From the NCBI RefSeq assembly GCF_000328475.2, contig NC_026490.1, forward strand, positions 434,001 to 498,000: DNA of 64,000 nucleotides. The letters run 5' to 3'. Numbering within the stretch: position 1 is the first letter of the stretch; each line of letters opens with the position of its first letter. The stretch comes from Mycosarcoma maydis. Lineage: Eukaryota > Basidiomycota > Ustilaginomycetes > Ustilaginales. This document shows, piece by piece, positions 1-9,595 of this stretch. The position numbers and the translations under genes were made by a program. The notes beneath the pieces are model-generated. The model searched no databases and was not told the DNA's origin. It saw only the letters and a program-made list of their open reading frames with translations.

Positions 1-180
1 CTCCTGACCCTCGGCAATAAGAGTGTTGATGTCCTTGCCGTTAAGCTCCTCAATGAGCTTGTCGAGACGCTCCGACTCGGCCTCGATACCAACCGTCTCG
101 AGCAGAGCCTTGATGTCGGCAGCCGACGGCGACTCCTTACCACCGAGGGTGAGCAAAAGGTAGGCGGCGATGTGCTTCAT
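1..180 (-). CDS. RPP2: 60S acidic ribosomal protein P2 (partial, 3' end outside window)
   Basis: The first 60 codons of a P2-type stalk protein are visible on the minus strand. The start ATG is at 178-180 and the gene runs off the left edge. The N-terminus ([14 protein letters not shown], then [17 protein letters not shown] and [13 protein letters not shown]) is the conserved dimerisation domain of eukaryotic P2. With P0 and P1 it forms the flexible stalk that recruits and activates elongation-factor GTPases. The Ala/Gly hinge and acidic C-terminal tail lie outside the window. The gene is divergent from the S15 gene and belongs to a run of four ribosomal-protein genes. No intron is visible in this part. 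Confidence 0.95.
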   Translation of the reverse strand, partial: MKHIAAYLLLTLGGKESPSAADIKALLETVGIEAESERLDKLIEELNGKDINTLIAEGQE

Positions 181-1565
181 TTTCGTTCGAAACTAGAAAT
201 AGTTGGGGGTTTGGTGTTGAAACAAAGGGTTGAAAGTGCCGGCCGCAAATCCGCTAAGGGCTTTGATCCAAGATAGGAAGACTTGTGGACTGTATTGGTG
301 CAAACCGGCGAATTTTCCCCAAAATCAACGACCAAGAATGGTAAGTGACTGATGCCCATTTATCGGAGCCAACTGTAGTTCGGAGAGATGAGAGCAGCGA
401 TGACAAGGAGCGCACAAACCACCGACCAGCTTGGTTGCGGTTGCGGTTGCAATACGCTCGCAGCTTCCATTTCCGATTCCGAGACTGTGCTCCTTTAATG
501 TTCGCGGCGGGCAACCACTTTTGAGAGCCGTTCAAGTCTGTCCAAGGTCCACACCGCATACACACCGCATAGCCCTCTCCAGTCGAATGCGTTCAGGCAT
601 GCTGTACGAAGCTTGTGCCATCACGACCGATCTGCTACGCAACATCTACGCTGTAGCTGCTCTTCTAACTTTGCTCTCCAAATGTCGGACGAAGCTTCAT
701 CTGTTGCTTGCTATCGCTTTCGATGTCGTACCTATGTCTCCGCAATCATGCTATCATGCTGTCGTACCATCGTGCCATCGTGCTCCTGTCATCGCTGCTA
801 TGAGCCTCAATCATGGCCGGGTAGCTACTTACCTAGGTACTTTGAGAAAAGTGTCGTGGAGGTAAAAGGTGAGAGTAAGTTCAAGATGCTCAACTTGACG
901 TTTGACCTGCGCTCGCTGCTCGCTGCTCGCTGCTCGCTGCTCGCTGCTCGCTGCTTGCCGGATCCCTGTTCCGCCACAGCTCAGAGAGCCCGAGAACTGC
1001 TCTTCAGGCACAAAAAATTCGCAGCGCGCGTCCAACTTCGCCGTTGGCTGGAAAATTGTACTCGTTCTCGGTTCCGAATTCTCAGAATAGCACACGTTCA
1101 AAGATGAAACAACATGGAAAACTGTTCAAAGTTGGAGCGTGGGAATTTTCACCTAAATCGCTGCGAAACTTCCAAGTGAACTGGAAACTATAAGGCAGCA
1201 TAGCGCGATGGCTGGTTTTGGCTGGCGCATTTTTGCATTATTGAGCAACTCGTGATGCGACTTGGGCGTGAGTCTGCAAGGCCTTGGCCATGCTGCTTCT
1301 TAATGGCAGTCCCACTTTTGGCAGAGACAGAGGCGTGTTCGAGTGGGTGCAAGACCTGACAGCCCTGGCGGCGGCTGGGGAAAGAGGGATCGAGACAACT
1401 TACTGCCTTGTGTGGCTGCGAAATCGAAGCGTGAGTCGAGTGCGTGTCTGTTGCCTTGCAATACGAGCGTGACGAGCGTTGCGAGTGAGTGTGCGTCTGA
1501 GGGATGTCCAAGCTGAGCTTGCCGTCAACCAACCTTCTCTCTCCTCACCATCAAGATTGCCCAAC
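181..1565. promoter_or_regulatory. divergent intergenic region between P2 and S15 ribosomal-protein genes
   Basis: The 1.4 kb between the two start codons should contain both promoters. Short open frames here have no protein-like composition. It carries a GCTCGCT heptamer array at 911-952. No TATA box or known ribosomal-protein promoter element could be assigned with confidence. Confidence 0.5.
911..952. repeat. heptamer tandem repeat GCTCGCT x6
   Basis: Six exact copies of GCTCGCT, followed by a degenerate GCTTGCC. It is intergenic and one of many period-7 arrays in the window. Confidence 0.95.
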
Positions 1566-2626
1566 ATGTAAGTAATGACCTGTTGCTCTTAGCATGCATG
1601 CTTCTAGATTCGATTCGATTCGATTCGACGTCGACACACTACACTGTCATCTACAACATCCAGCGACCGTTCATGGACACCCAACATACTCAAAGCGCAG
1701 ATATATACAGTCCCTAGGTCGTCGTCATACCTCCGAGTTTAGCCCACGACAGTCACACAGCCCACACGATCGTACACCAGCATCAGAACATCCGTACAGG
1801 TCTGCTATTGCGATGATGCATGCTCGCAGGATAGAAGATGCAAAAGAGTCGGCTACATGGCGCGCAGAATCGCAATCGATATGGTCAACCCGAGCAGCAG
1901 TCTAGACATGATCGACATGTGCCTTGCATCGTCTACTGCAATGTAGCGTGATTATCTGGGTGGATTCGTACGCTCTCGTTCCGAACGCAACTTGAAAACA
2001 TGTACCATTGCAACTACTGCCGACTAACCGACAAACCCAACGAATGACCTCAGTCTCGGAACCGTAGTTACATAGAAGCATGTCTTTACTGCCTCTCCTT
2101 CTGCCCTGTGGCGTTAAGCAGTCAAGCTGACCATGTACATGGACACCATTTGTTTGAAACTCGTGACTCTTGCAGGGATGACTACGACGCCGCCGCCGCC
2201 GCCGAGCTCAAGCGAAAGCGAACTTTCCGCAAGTTCACCTACCGAGGTGTTGAGCTTGACGCGCTGCTCGACATGTCGAACGGGGACTTCATGCAGCTCG
2301 TCCACGCTCGTGCCCGCAGAAGGTTCCAGCGCGGTCTGAAGCGCAAGCCTATGGGTCTTATCAAGCGCCTGCGCAAGGCCAAGGCCGAGGCTCCCCCCAA
2401 CGAGAAGCCCGCCACGGTCAAGACGCACCTGCGTGACATGATTGTCGTTCCCGAAATGATCGGCAGCATGATTGGCATTTACACCGGTCGCTTCTTCGTC
2501 AACACCGAGATCAAGCCCGAGATGGTCGGTCACTACCTTGGCGAGTTCGCCATGACCTACATCCCTACCCGTCACGGTGCTAAGGGTAAGGGTGCCACCG
2601 TCGACCGTTTCCTCCCTATCCGATAA
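1566..2626 (+). CDS. RPS15: 40S ribosomal protein S15 (uS19), start codon split by an intron
   Basis: Exon 2 (2176-2626) encodes a complete uS19 protein of the small-subunit head. Recognisable blocks are [17 protein letters not shown], the basic [10 protein letters not shown] segment, [19 protein letters not shown] and [13 protein letters not shown], ending in TAA at 2624-2626. The frame is open upstream but has no plausible ATG. A donor GTAAGT begins at 1568, directly after AT at 1566-1567, and an acceptor CAG ends at 2175. Splicing joins AT to G and gives ATG GAT GAC TAC GAC in frame. The model is join(1566..1567,2176..2626), 150 aa, with a 608-nt intron containing a GATTC x4 repeat (1607-1626). 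It is convergent with L5 and divergent from P2. The product is certain; the two-base coding exon is inferred from splice signals and frame. Confidence 0.88.
1607..1626. repeat. GATTC x4 inside the S15 intron
   Basis: Four exact pentamer copies within the proposed intron 1568-2175. Confidence 0.9.
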
Positions 2627-3290
2627 GCGGTTCGCGGTTCGCCTCTTGCTACACATACATACTGCGTTCCTCCCAACTGGTTTCCCCTTTCCGTTGGACT
2701 ACGCACCCCACCCGATCTTGTCAAGTCATCATGTTGCTCTTATCGCATCCGACTTAGGCGATCGTCATGTACTTTTTTCTCTCTCTACGGCCCATTTCAC
2801 ATGAGCTTCGATGGGCAAGCTTGACCCTTTTCCTTTCTCACCACCCCCCAAAAAACGAATCTCAGTTCACAGAGCATAGCATTCCTACATGCCTTATTAG
2901 AGCGCATGGTTAGTCTGGCGTGTACTGAATCTTGATGTCGTTGAAAGCATTAAGGGCGAATCTGTGAGGCTTGTGTGCACAAATGAGACGCAACGTGCAG
3001 AGTGCGACACGGACTGCGAGCAAGTTGGCCGACAACGTGGGGTACAAAGGCAATGGATGCTTGACGCGTTGCGTGTCATCTCGTAGGAGCACAGTCAACA
3101 GAACAATGTGGAATACAAAACGACCTAATCGCTGGTCATGATGGTATTGCGAATGCATAGAGAGCTGACGATCGTACTATACGCAGAAGAGACGCTCATT
3201 TTTGGGTGGATGTGTAAAACAAGTGACAAAAGAGATGCGAGAGAGAGAGACAGGTACAAGTGAAGCCAAAGAAGATCCGCCTCAAAACGG
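2627..3290. other. convergent 3' intergenic region of S15 and L5
   Basis: Contains the 3' ends of two convergent genes and a short GA-dinucleotide run near 3239-3252. No gene or RNA was recognised. Confidence 0.5.
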
Positions 3291-4462
3291 TTAGAGTTCG
3301 GCACCAGCCTTGAAGGCGGCAATCTTGTCGGCGATCTTGGCCTTGCGCTGCTCGTAAGTGAGCTTGGTGGCCTTGTACTTCTTGGACTCGGCAGCCCAGT
3401 CCTTGCCGCTCTTGTCCGAGGGGGTGAACGAGGGGTCCTCACGAATCTTCTCGAATGCCTCGGTCCACATGTCCTCGAGGTCCTCGGAACCAATGTCCTG
3501 CTCGAGAGCGGTGGAGAACTGCTTCTTGAATCGCTCGTCATCTTCCTCCTCGAGCGACTCCATGTACTCGGCAACGTGACCACCGTAGATGTAGGAGCGC
3601 AGCAGTTCGGCGTCGAGCTCCTTGGCTTCAGGGTCGAAACCGGGGAATCGCTTCTCCGAGTGCGGGATGAAGATACCACCGTCCGAGGCACCCTTGAGCG
3701 CACCAAACACACGCGAACCGGTGGAAGTGCGCTTGAGACCAACGTCGAGGAAGCACTTGAATGGACGCGGCTCGTCGTCGCCCAAAGGCTCGACCTCGGC
3801 CATCTCACCATCGGGCTCAGTAACACCCTCGTACTTGTCGGCGAGACCGAGCAGGGTCAAAGCACGACGAGCAACGAGCAGACCAGTGGCGTAAGCAGCC
3901 GTCCAGTTGGAAAGACCAGTCTTGACACCGTAGCGGGGGAGCTCCTTGGACGAAGCCTGGGTGAGCACAAAGTCACCAACAATCTTGGCGTGCACGATCT
4001 GGCAGGTGACATATCGGTTAGAGAAACGCACAACAAGGCGGTACTTGGGAGCGTTGTACTTGTTCTTGGCCTGCGAAACGAGACGCTTGCGGGCGTAGTA
4101 GTCGGTACGGCCCTCTCGTCGTCGTCGGTACTTGACCTGGTAACGAGAGAAGTAGGAGTTAGACTTGACAGTCTTGACGAAAGGCTGTTTAATGGCAAAG
4201 ATCATGTTGGGTTCGCGTGTAAGTCATCCTGTTCCACATTGCTGATTTTAAACGCGTCTTAGGGCCATGGTGACGGCCATAGCATGCATTTGGGCGTCGT
4301 CCACTGCTGGCCATCTGTATCGACTTGTTTCCACGGTGCTGCAGCTGTTGCTGTTGCTGTTGCGGCTGCTCCTCGGTTGCGTAGCTACGAAACGCCGATG
4401 TTGAATGCTGCCACAGTCGTCGCCATCTTTGGTCGTCAATGTTTGCGAAATGTACTCACCAT
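3291..4462 (-). CDS. RPL5: 60S ribosomal protein L5 (uL18), intron directly after the ATG
   Basis: The main exon (3291-4184) encodes nearly all of eukaryotic uL18, the 5S rRNA-binding protein. Conserved stretches include YFSRYQVKYRRRREGRTDYYAR, NRYVTCQIVHAKIVGD and GARRALTLLGLADKYEG-like sequence. Reading on upstream gives residues MIFAIKQ, which the family lacks. A minus-strand acceptor AAACAG precedes the CCTTTCGTC codons, and the donor ATG|GTGAGT lies at 4460-4454. Splicing gives MPFVK, the family consensus start. The model is complement(join(3291..4184,4460..4462)), about 298 aa, with a 275-nt intron. It is divergent from L15. The ATG at 4203-4205 is intronic and should not be used as a start. 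Confidence 0.93.
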
Positions 4463-5056
4463 CTTGGAGAATCTTGAGGCGGATGCTTCAGGCTTGGTGA
4501 TCAGGAAGGAGGATAGCGACTCAAGTTTCTTACTAGCCACTCGCGCTCAAGCAGGCTATGCTCTCCCTAGTTTCTCTCATACGAGGCCTCCTCACTGTCT
4601 GTCTGTAGCAGCCTCCGCGTCTTGAGCACCTTTTGGTCGGCGCTGCTCTTCTTGAATCGACGCGAAATTAACATTGAAAGTAAAAGCTGAATTTCCGTGT
4701 CTAGGGCGCAAAAAGAAAAACCCCTCGGCCGAGGTTGACATCAAGGTCACGTTGCAAACTTCAGAGTTATAAACGTCCAAATTCTTGCAGAGTGGCTGCG
4801 TTTTCGAAAGGGAAGAGATTCTGGAGGCATTCACCCAGCCGTTGGTTGTTGGCAAGGTCAAGGAAGCAGACACGGAGCGAATTGATCGTGGATTTTGTTG
4901 GCCAGCAGTGTTAGTAAGTCGCTGAGGGAGGTTCGGGCTTTCTGGTTGGCAGGCGGCACGGCACGAAGGAGTTAGTGAGTGAGTTGGTGATCATCATTGT
5001 CTGGCACTCTACCTTCTCAACACCCTACGACCTTCGTCATCAAGAAACATAACAAG
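4463..5056. promoter_or_regulatory. shared divergent promoter region of L5 and L15
   Basis: The region between the L5 start exon (minus) and the presumed L15 transcript leader (plus). It has an A-rich stretch next to CTAGGGCGC near 4701-4722. No protein-coding signal is supported, and no motif was matched to a known factor. Confidence 0.45.
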
Positions 5057-5494
5057 GTAAGGACGCATCACCATATCAACCCGTCACATTTGACCAGCAA
5101 ACGCAGCCAGCTACAGCCGTGAGCGCACACACTACGCAACCAAACAGATCCGACACTTTGGAAGCCCTCACCACATTGTAAGGACACATGCAAACGGCGA
5201 AATGGATTCCGATCGACACACTTGACGTTGAACGATGACAACACTCTACTAGCATCAGGCATCACCAAATTCGACCTTGCGCTCGGCTGCGTTTCTCTGG
5301 GGATGTTCTAGTACCCTCGACGCTTGTCCATCTACGAGTTGTAGTAGCCACGCTCTCGATCGTGTGCGAACCGCTCCAAGAGGGTTCAGGCTGCGAGGCG
5401 TCGACCTTTTGAGTCCCCGTACACGATTGCTTGAAAGCTCGTGCTAACTATTCTTCGCATTTCTCTCTATCATTGATTCTGCAACTCATTACAG
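5057..5494 (+). other. probable 5' UTR intron of the L15 gene
   Basis: A donor GTAAGG at 5057 follows ACAAG. An acceptor (CATTACAG) ends at 5494, the base before the L15 ATG. This fits the habit seen in S15 and L5 of an intron at the start codon. No transcript data are available, so this is inference. Confidence 0.55.
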
Positions 5495-6720
5495 ATGGGT
5501 GCCTACAAATACGTCGAGGAGCTCTACAAGAAGAAGCAGAGCGATGTTCTGCGATTCCTTCTCCGAGTTCGGTTAGTATCGCGTCGACCACCCACCATCT
5601 TCCCGACCACCGTCTTGATTGGTGTTTCAGCCATCCATCTCGTCGACCTCCCGCCAGCATTTGTTTCAACGCGTTGTAGCTTGTCACGATGGACCCGCAT
5701 GGGGGATGCCTCGCTTTAATGATTGATCTTGCGTGCGGATGCACATGCAGATCAGAGACTCAGATACCACCATGGTGCCATGATGTTGACAGGATCTGTC
5801 GTCGCTTTGATGCGAGGGTTCTTGATGATCATGCTCTGGTTGGGTATGTCTCTGCTTTGTGCTTGTCACCACGCGCATCATGATTTGAAGACGAGGTGAT
5901 GCCACTCTGTACGACTCGAGCGTAATCATCAACGTCGGTCGTTGGGCGTCGGGTTGCAATGTGCTGTTGTCGTTGGTCTGGTCTTGATCGTCTTGATCGT
6001 GCGCCGGTGTCAACAGCTTTTCGCAAGCTGCTTGGTTGAACAAATTGCGATGGTCGAGGGAAAGATGCGCTGTGTCAGCAACAGACCTTGGGTGATTTCC
6101 AATACGCACCATGAACGAGCCAACATACTGACTGTTGCTGCAACAACATTTGTCCTTTTTATCACGACTTGGAATGTAACAGCTGCTGGGAGTACCGCCA
6201 GCTGAATGTGATCCACCGGGCTTCGCGACCGTCGCGTCTTGACAAGGCGCACCGTCTTGGTTACAAGGCTAAGCAGGGATACGTGGTGTACCGCATTCGC
6301 GTTCGCCGGGGTAACCGCAAGAAGCCTGTGCCCAAGGGTGCTACGTACGGCAAGCCTGTTCGTCAGGGTGTCAACCACCTCAAGTACCAGCGTTCGCTGC
6401 GTGCTACTGCCGAGGAGCGTGTGGGTCGCAAGTGCAGCAACTTGCGTATCCTCAACTCCTACTGGATCAACCAGGACGGTGTGTACAAGTACTTTGAAGT
6501 CATCGCTGTGGACCCTCAGCACAAGGCGATCCGACGCGATGCTCGCATCAACTGGATCGCCAAGGCGGTGCACAAGCGTCGCGAGTGCCGTGGTCTCACC
6601 GCCACCGGCAAGAAGTCCAGGGGCCAGGGCAAGGGTCACCGCTACAACAAGACGCAGGGCGGTGGAAAGAACTCCACCATCAGGAAGAGGGACACCCTCC
6701 AGCTCCGACGATACCGTTAA
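5495..6720 (+). CDS. RPL15: 60S ribosomal protein L15 (eL15)
   Basis: Two exons rebuild a 204-residue eL15, the usual length. Exon 1 (5495-5571) encodes [20 protein letters not shown] and ends in RV plus CG of an Arg codon at donor GTTAGT (5572). Exon 2 (6183-6720) follows acceptor AACAG and continues with C-TGC-TGG-GAG. This restores the conserved RVRCWEYRQL junction, then [36 protein letters not shown] and a C-terminal DTLQLRRYR. The intron is 611 nt. eL15 is a core large-subunit protein rich in rRNA contacts. Long open frames on the opposite strand of exon 2 are shadows. Confidence 0.95.
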
Positions 6721-7109
6721 TCGTTCCCACCCTTTTTCCTTTTCCCGCGTTTCCTTTTGCATTTCCTCATCCCGCCATCCCCGCCTTGGCTATACTCATC
6801 CATCGCGTTATCGCGCGTTTCCCCCATGCCATCTCTTGTGTATTAGTCACTTGACACTTTCACCAACCCCACCCACCAAAAAACTGTTTCTCACTCTTGC
6901 TATGCTTACGAGAATCACTGCATATCCACATGCTTTTGGCGTTGCTTCGCAGAAACGTATCCTTGGAATGTGACTGCATGTGGAGACTGTGCTGGTATCT
7001 GATCAGCATGCCAATCCGCGAAATGCGAAATGCGAAATGCGAAATGCGCTGGATCGCCACACCATCCAGCCGATTGCCGTGTCTACGTAGTGTACTGTAC
7101 ATACGAGCG
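6721..7109. other. intergenic region downstream of L15
   Basis: Convergent 3' region between L15 and the TPP1-like gene. It is CT-rich after the L15 stop and holds an AAATGCG heptamer array at 7021-7048. No gene is supported. Confidence 0.5.
7021..7048. repeat. heptamer tandem repeat AAATGCG x4
   Basis: Four exact copies in intergenic DNA. Confidence 0.95.
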
Positions 7110-8866
7110 TCAATCCACGATTTGCGCTTTGCTGGCAGTGAAAATTGGCAACGAGAGCCAAGCGCGGCAGAGAAAGCTCAAGAAACGCATGGTCAGCTTG
7201 CGAACAGCGAAGAGAGGGATTGTGGCGCGGATGCGACTTACAGTGCAGCTATAGCCGCTTGTCGTCGAAGACGTCGTTTGCTGGGTTTCTTGGTGTTGGC
7301 CGAGATGGTGGAGGTGGCAGTGGCCGTGCTTGTGTCAGCCACGTTGGCATGCGGCTTTGAGGTCGTATGCGCGTGTGTGGTGTTTACTGTGGTTGCTGCC
7401 TCGTGCGTAGTTGCAGACACCTCGCTCACCGAGACACTCGACGTCAAGGCCTGCACGTCTTGCACCTCTCCAACAACCGTCTTGTCGTGCGCTCGCGTAC
7501 CACCTGAATCAACGTTTTCAAGCTCCATCTCCAACACGCGTCCATCATCGAGAGTTTGCTGGCTTGTACGCTTCGAGCGCTGCCGCCTCGCATCTGCCGG
7601 TTGAGCCTGCACAAGCACACGTTGTGTCACGCTTTCTGCGGCCTCGAAGACGTCGGTCGTTTCGGACCGCCGTACGCGCTTGCTTGTTCGTCGATCTCGT
7701 CGTGATTGGCGCTCGTAGTCCGAGATGCCGGACTCGTTCGGGTCGAGGTCTGCGGACTCGGACCGGGTTGCGCGTGGTTTCTGTGGCGGCGGCTGTGAGC
7801 ACAAAGCGTGGGCGGATGGAGAATGCGCAACTTGCGCCGCAGCTGCAGCTGGGGCGAGTGTCCACTGGCTTGCAATGCCGCCATCGAGAGCGATGTCGTC
7901 TACGGTGGCGTCCAGGTTGAAATCTGACCATAGCTCCAGCGTGCGGTTGGTATCTGCCAAGTCGACTTGAGCTTCGCGTTCGCAGTCGAGTTGGCGCGCA
8001 ACGCGTTGTTGTGTTGTTGAAATCGAGCTCGACGCCAAGCTGTCGTCTTGTGTCGGCGACGCTTGCACCACGATCGGAGCGGGCGAGCTGGGGACAACGA
8101 TGGCGACCGTACCGTTTCTCTGTGCAGGTGTCGGTAGGTCGTCGGCGGATTTTTCTTGGGCCGAGGCCGATGCTGATGCTGATGCTGATGCTGATGCTGA
8201 TGCTGATGCTGATGCTGATGCTGATGCCAGTGCGCGGATTCGGCTGGCTTCGATGTGACGTTGGTTGGCCTTGCGAAGCAAGATCTCATATCGAATCCAA
8301 CGTTTCATCCATGCCACCATAACTCGATACATTTGCTCCTGGCCTTCGGGAATCAGGTTCTCACTGGTGACCAGCTTTACGCCACTAAACCAAACAGGCT
8401 CTTTGATGCTGCTGACCACCTCCCATCCCCTTACATCCAGAACGAGCGCCCACTGTCCATCGTAATACCCTCCCGATATCGCACCGGACATGCTGGTGTG
8501 AACTCGAACCTGAGCAACCGTGATGCGTACGTTTGTGAGCGTCAGCAACGCTCCCTTGAGAGACGTGAATGAGGGTGCATGCGTCGAGTGGAAGCGCGCG
8601 ATCTGAGCGCCTCCGAAGCGCGCCGCAATGCAATGTGTGCGATCACCGACAAGCGCATAAATGTCACAAGCCGACTTGGACGATGCCGGGTACGTGAGAA
8701 AGCGCAGAAGCTGCACTCGATTGCCGCTGAGAAACGGAAGATCGCACAGATCCAGCATCGCCGATTGCGCGACCGACGCTTGCGACGCCGTGAATGTGAA
8801 CAACCACGACTTGAGCGATTCCGACATTGCAGATCCCCTAGATCGATGCACTACGGTAGCGTCCAT
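7110..8866 (-). CDS. probable TPP1/Tpz1-like shelterin subunit (OB-fold)
   Basis: The long open frame (7238-8866 from the first ATG, about 542 codons) has an N-terminal segment that reads like the TPP1/Est3-type OB fold: a Trp early after ESLKSW, VQLLRFLTY, then DIYALVGDRTHCIAARF, and LKGALLTLTNVRITV. In that family this domain recruits and stimulates telomerase. Downstream is low complexity, with nine GATGCT units encoding a Ser-Ala repeat (8169-8222), then acidic, Ser-rich sequence. The ATG at 8825-8827 (MSESLKSW) is an alternative start closer to the fold. At the 3' end the frame stops in CTG TAA GTC, which is also a perfect GTAAGT donor. An acceptor at 7132-7134 would add a 22-nt last exon ending TGA at 7110-7112. 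Assignment rests on motif pattern only; an unrelated OB-fold protein is possible. Confidence 0.55.
8169..8222 (-). repeat. in-frame hexamer repeat (GATGCT x9) encoding Ser-Ala
   Basis: Nine exact 6-bp units inside the TPP1-like CDS. Being a multiple of three, expansion or contraction keeps the reading frame. Confidence 0.95.
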
Positions 8867-9217
8867 GCACAACTCGTAATGTCCGTATTTGCTTTCAGTG
8901 CGACCAGTGCGACGTGCGAATGGTAGACAGCCCGCTTCGAGCAGTGACCATAACGAACAGAAGCAAGAAACAACATCGACATTCACGTTTACTTCCAACC
9001 GCTTTGTGAACGTGCAAACGCGCGCGTGTCGCCCGTTCGTGATTTCTGTGATTCTGTGATTCTGTGATTCGTGATTTTCTCATTCACGATTCACGTCACC
9101 ATAATCCATTCTTTGCACTTTACGCTTAATCCTCTTCAGGGTCCACACACATTCGTGATTCACGAGTCTCGTGCATGGCAAAAAAGAGACAGTTCCCAAC
9201 TCAATCCGAACCAAAAC
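8867..9217. promoter_or_regulatory. upstream region of the TPP1-like gene
   Basis: Contains a run of GTGATTCT and ATTCACG-type repeats around 9045-9105 and otherwise no gene. It lies between the TPP1-like gene (5' end) and the 3' end of tRNA-Arg. Confidence 0.4.
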
Positions 9218-9223
9218 AAAAAA
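9218..9223 (-). terminator. RNA polymerase III terminator of tRNA-Arg
   Basis: Six consecutive T residues on the minus strand, two bases after the tRNA discriminator base. Confidence 0.75.
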
Positions 9224-9224
9224 C

Positions 9225-9340
9225 CAGCGCCCTGTGGGGGTCGAACCCACGACCTCGTCTTGATGAATCCTACGCGATAATCCAGAAGAAAATGCATATG
9301 CAGTAGGAGAGACACGCGCTACCACTACGCCAAGAGCGCT
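9225..9340 (-). tRNA. tRNA-Arg(CCU) with a ~42-nt intron
   Basis: A full cloverleaf can be folded on the minus strand. The acceptor stem is AGCGCTC/GGGCGCT with one G-U pair. The D arm is GGCG-TAGTGGTAG-CGC, and the T arm is GTGGG-TTCGACC-CCCAC (box B). The anticodon stem is TGTCT/AGACG. The loop reads CT-CCT-A, then an intron, then A, so the anticodon is CCU, decoding AGG. The intron sits after position 37 and contains TAGG, complementary to the anticodon-proximal CCTA, the usual anticodon-intron pairing of eukaryotic nuclear tRNA introns. Discriminator base G, then an oligo-T terminator. Open frames crossing it are spurious. Confidence 0.92.
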
Positions 9341-9595
9341 TATGCTGAACAACGGCAGACAGCTGTAAATATAATGAGAAGAAAAAGGTGTCTTCTTGTG
9401 AGGCGAAGGGACATTCAATCTTCGAGTTGCGGAATGCGCGACCCACGACCGATACCCTTGGCTGTTTGACGACTCTTGAGCGCTGTGGCGTAGCGTAGCA
9501 AGGAGCATGCGTTGGCCACGAAGCACAAGCGAGGATTGCAAAGGTATATTAAGATGTGAAACCAAATTAGTGGGTGCGAACCTAAACGTGTACAT

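Noticed and set aside
2114..2656. 180-codon open frame antisense to RPS15
   Set aside because: It is a complementary shadow of highly biased ribosomal-protein codons; no family-like sequence or start context.
4185..4205. ATG at 4203-4205 as the start of RPL5 (MIFAIKQ extension)
   Set aside because: The seven extra residues are absent from the family, end exactly at a CAG acceptor, and an ATG|GTGAGT exon upstream restores the consensus MPFVK.
3576..4262. 228-codon open frame antisense to RPL5
   Set aside because: Shadow frame over a conserved coding exon and its intron.
6010..6762. 250-codon open frame antisense to RPL15
   Set aside because: Shadow of the conserved plus-strand exon.
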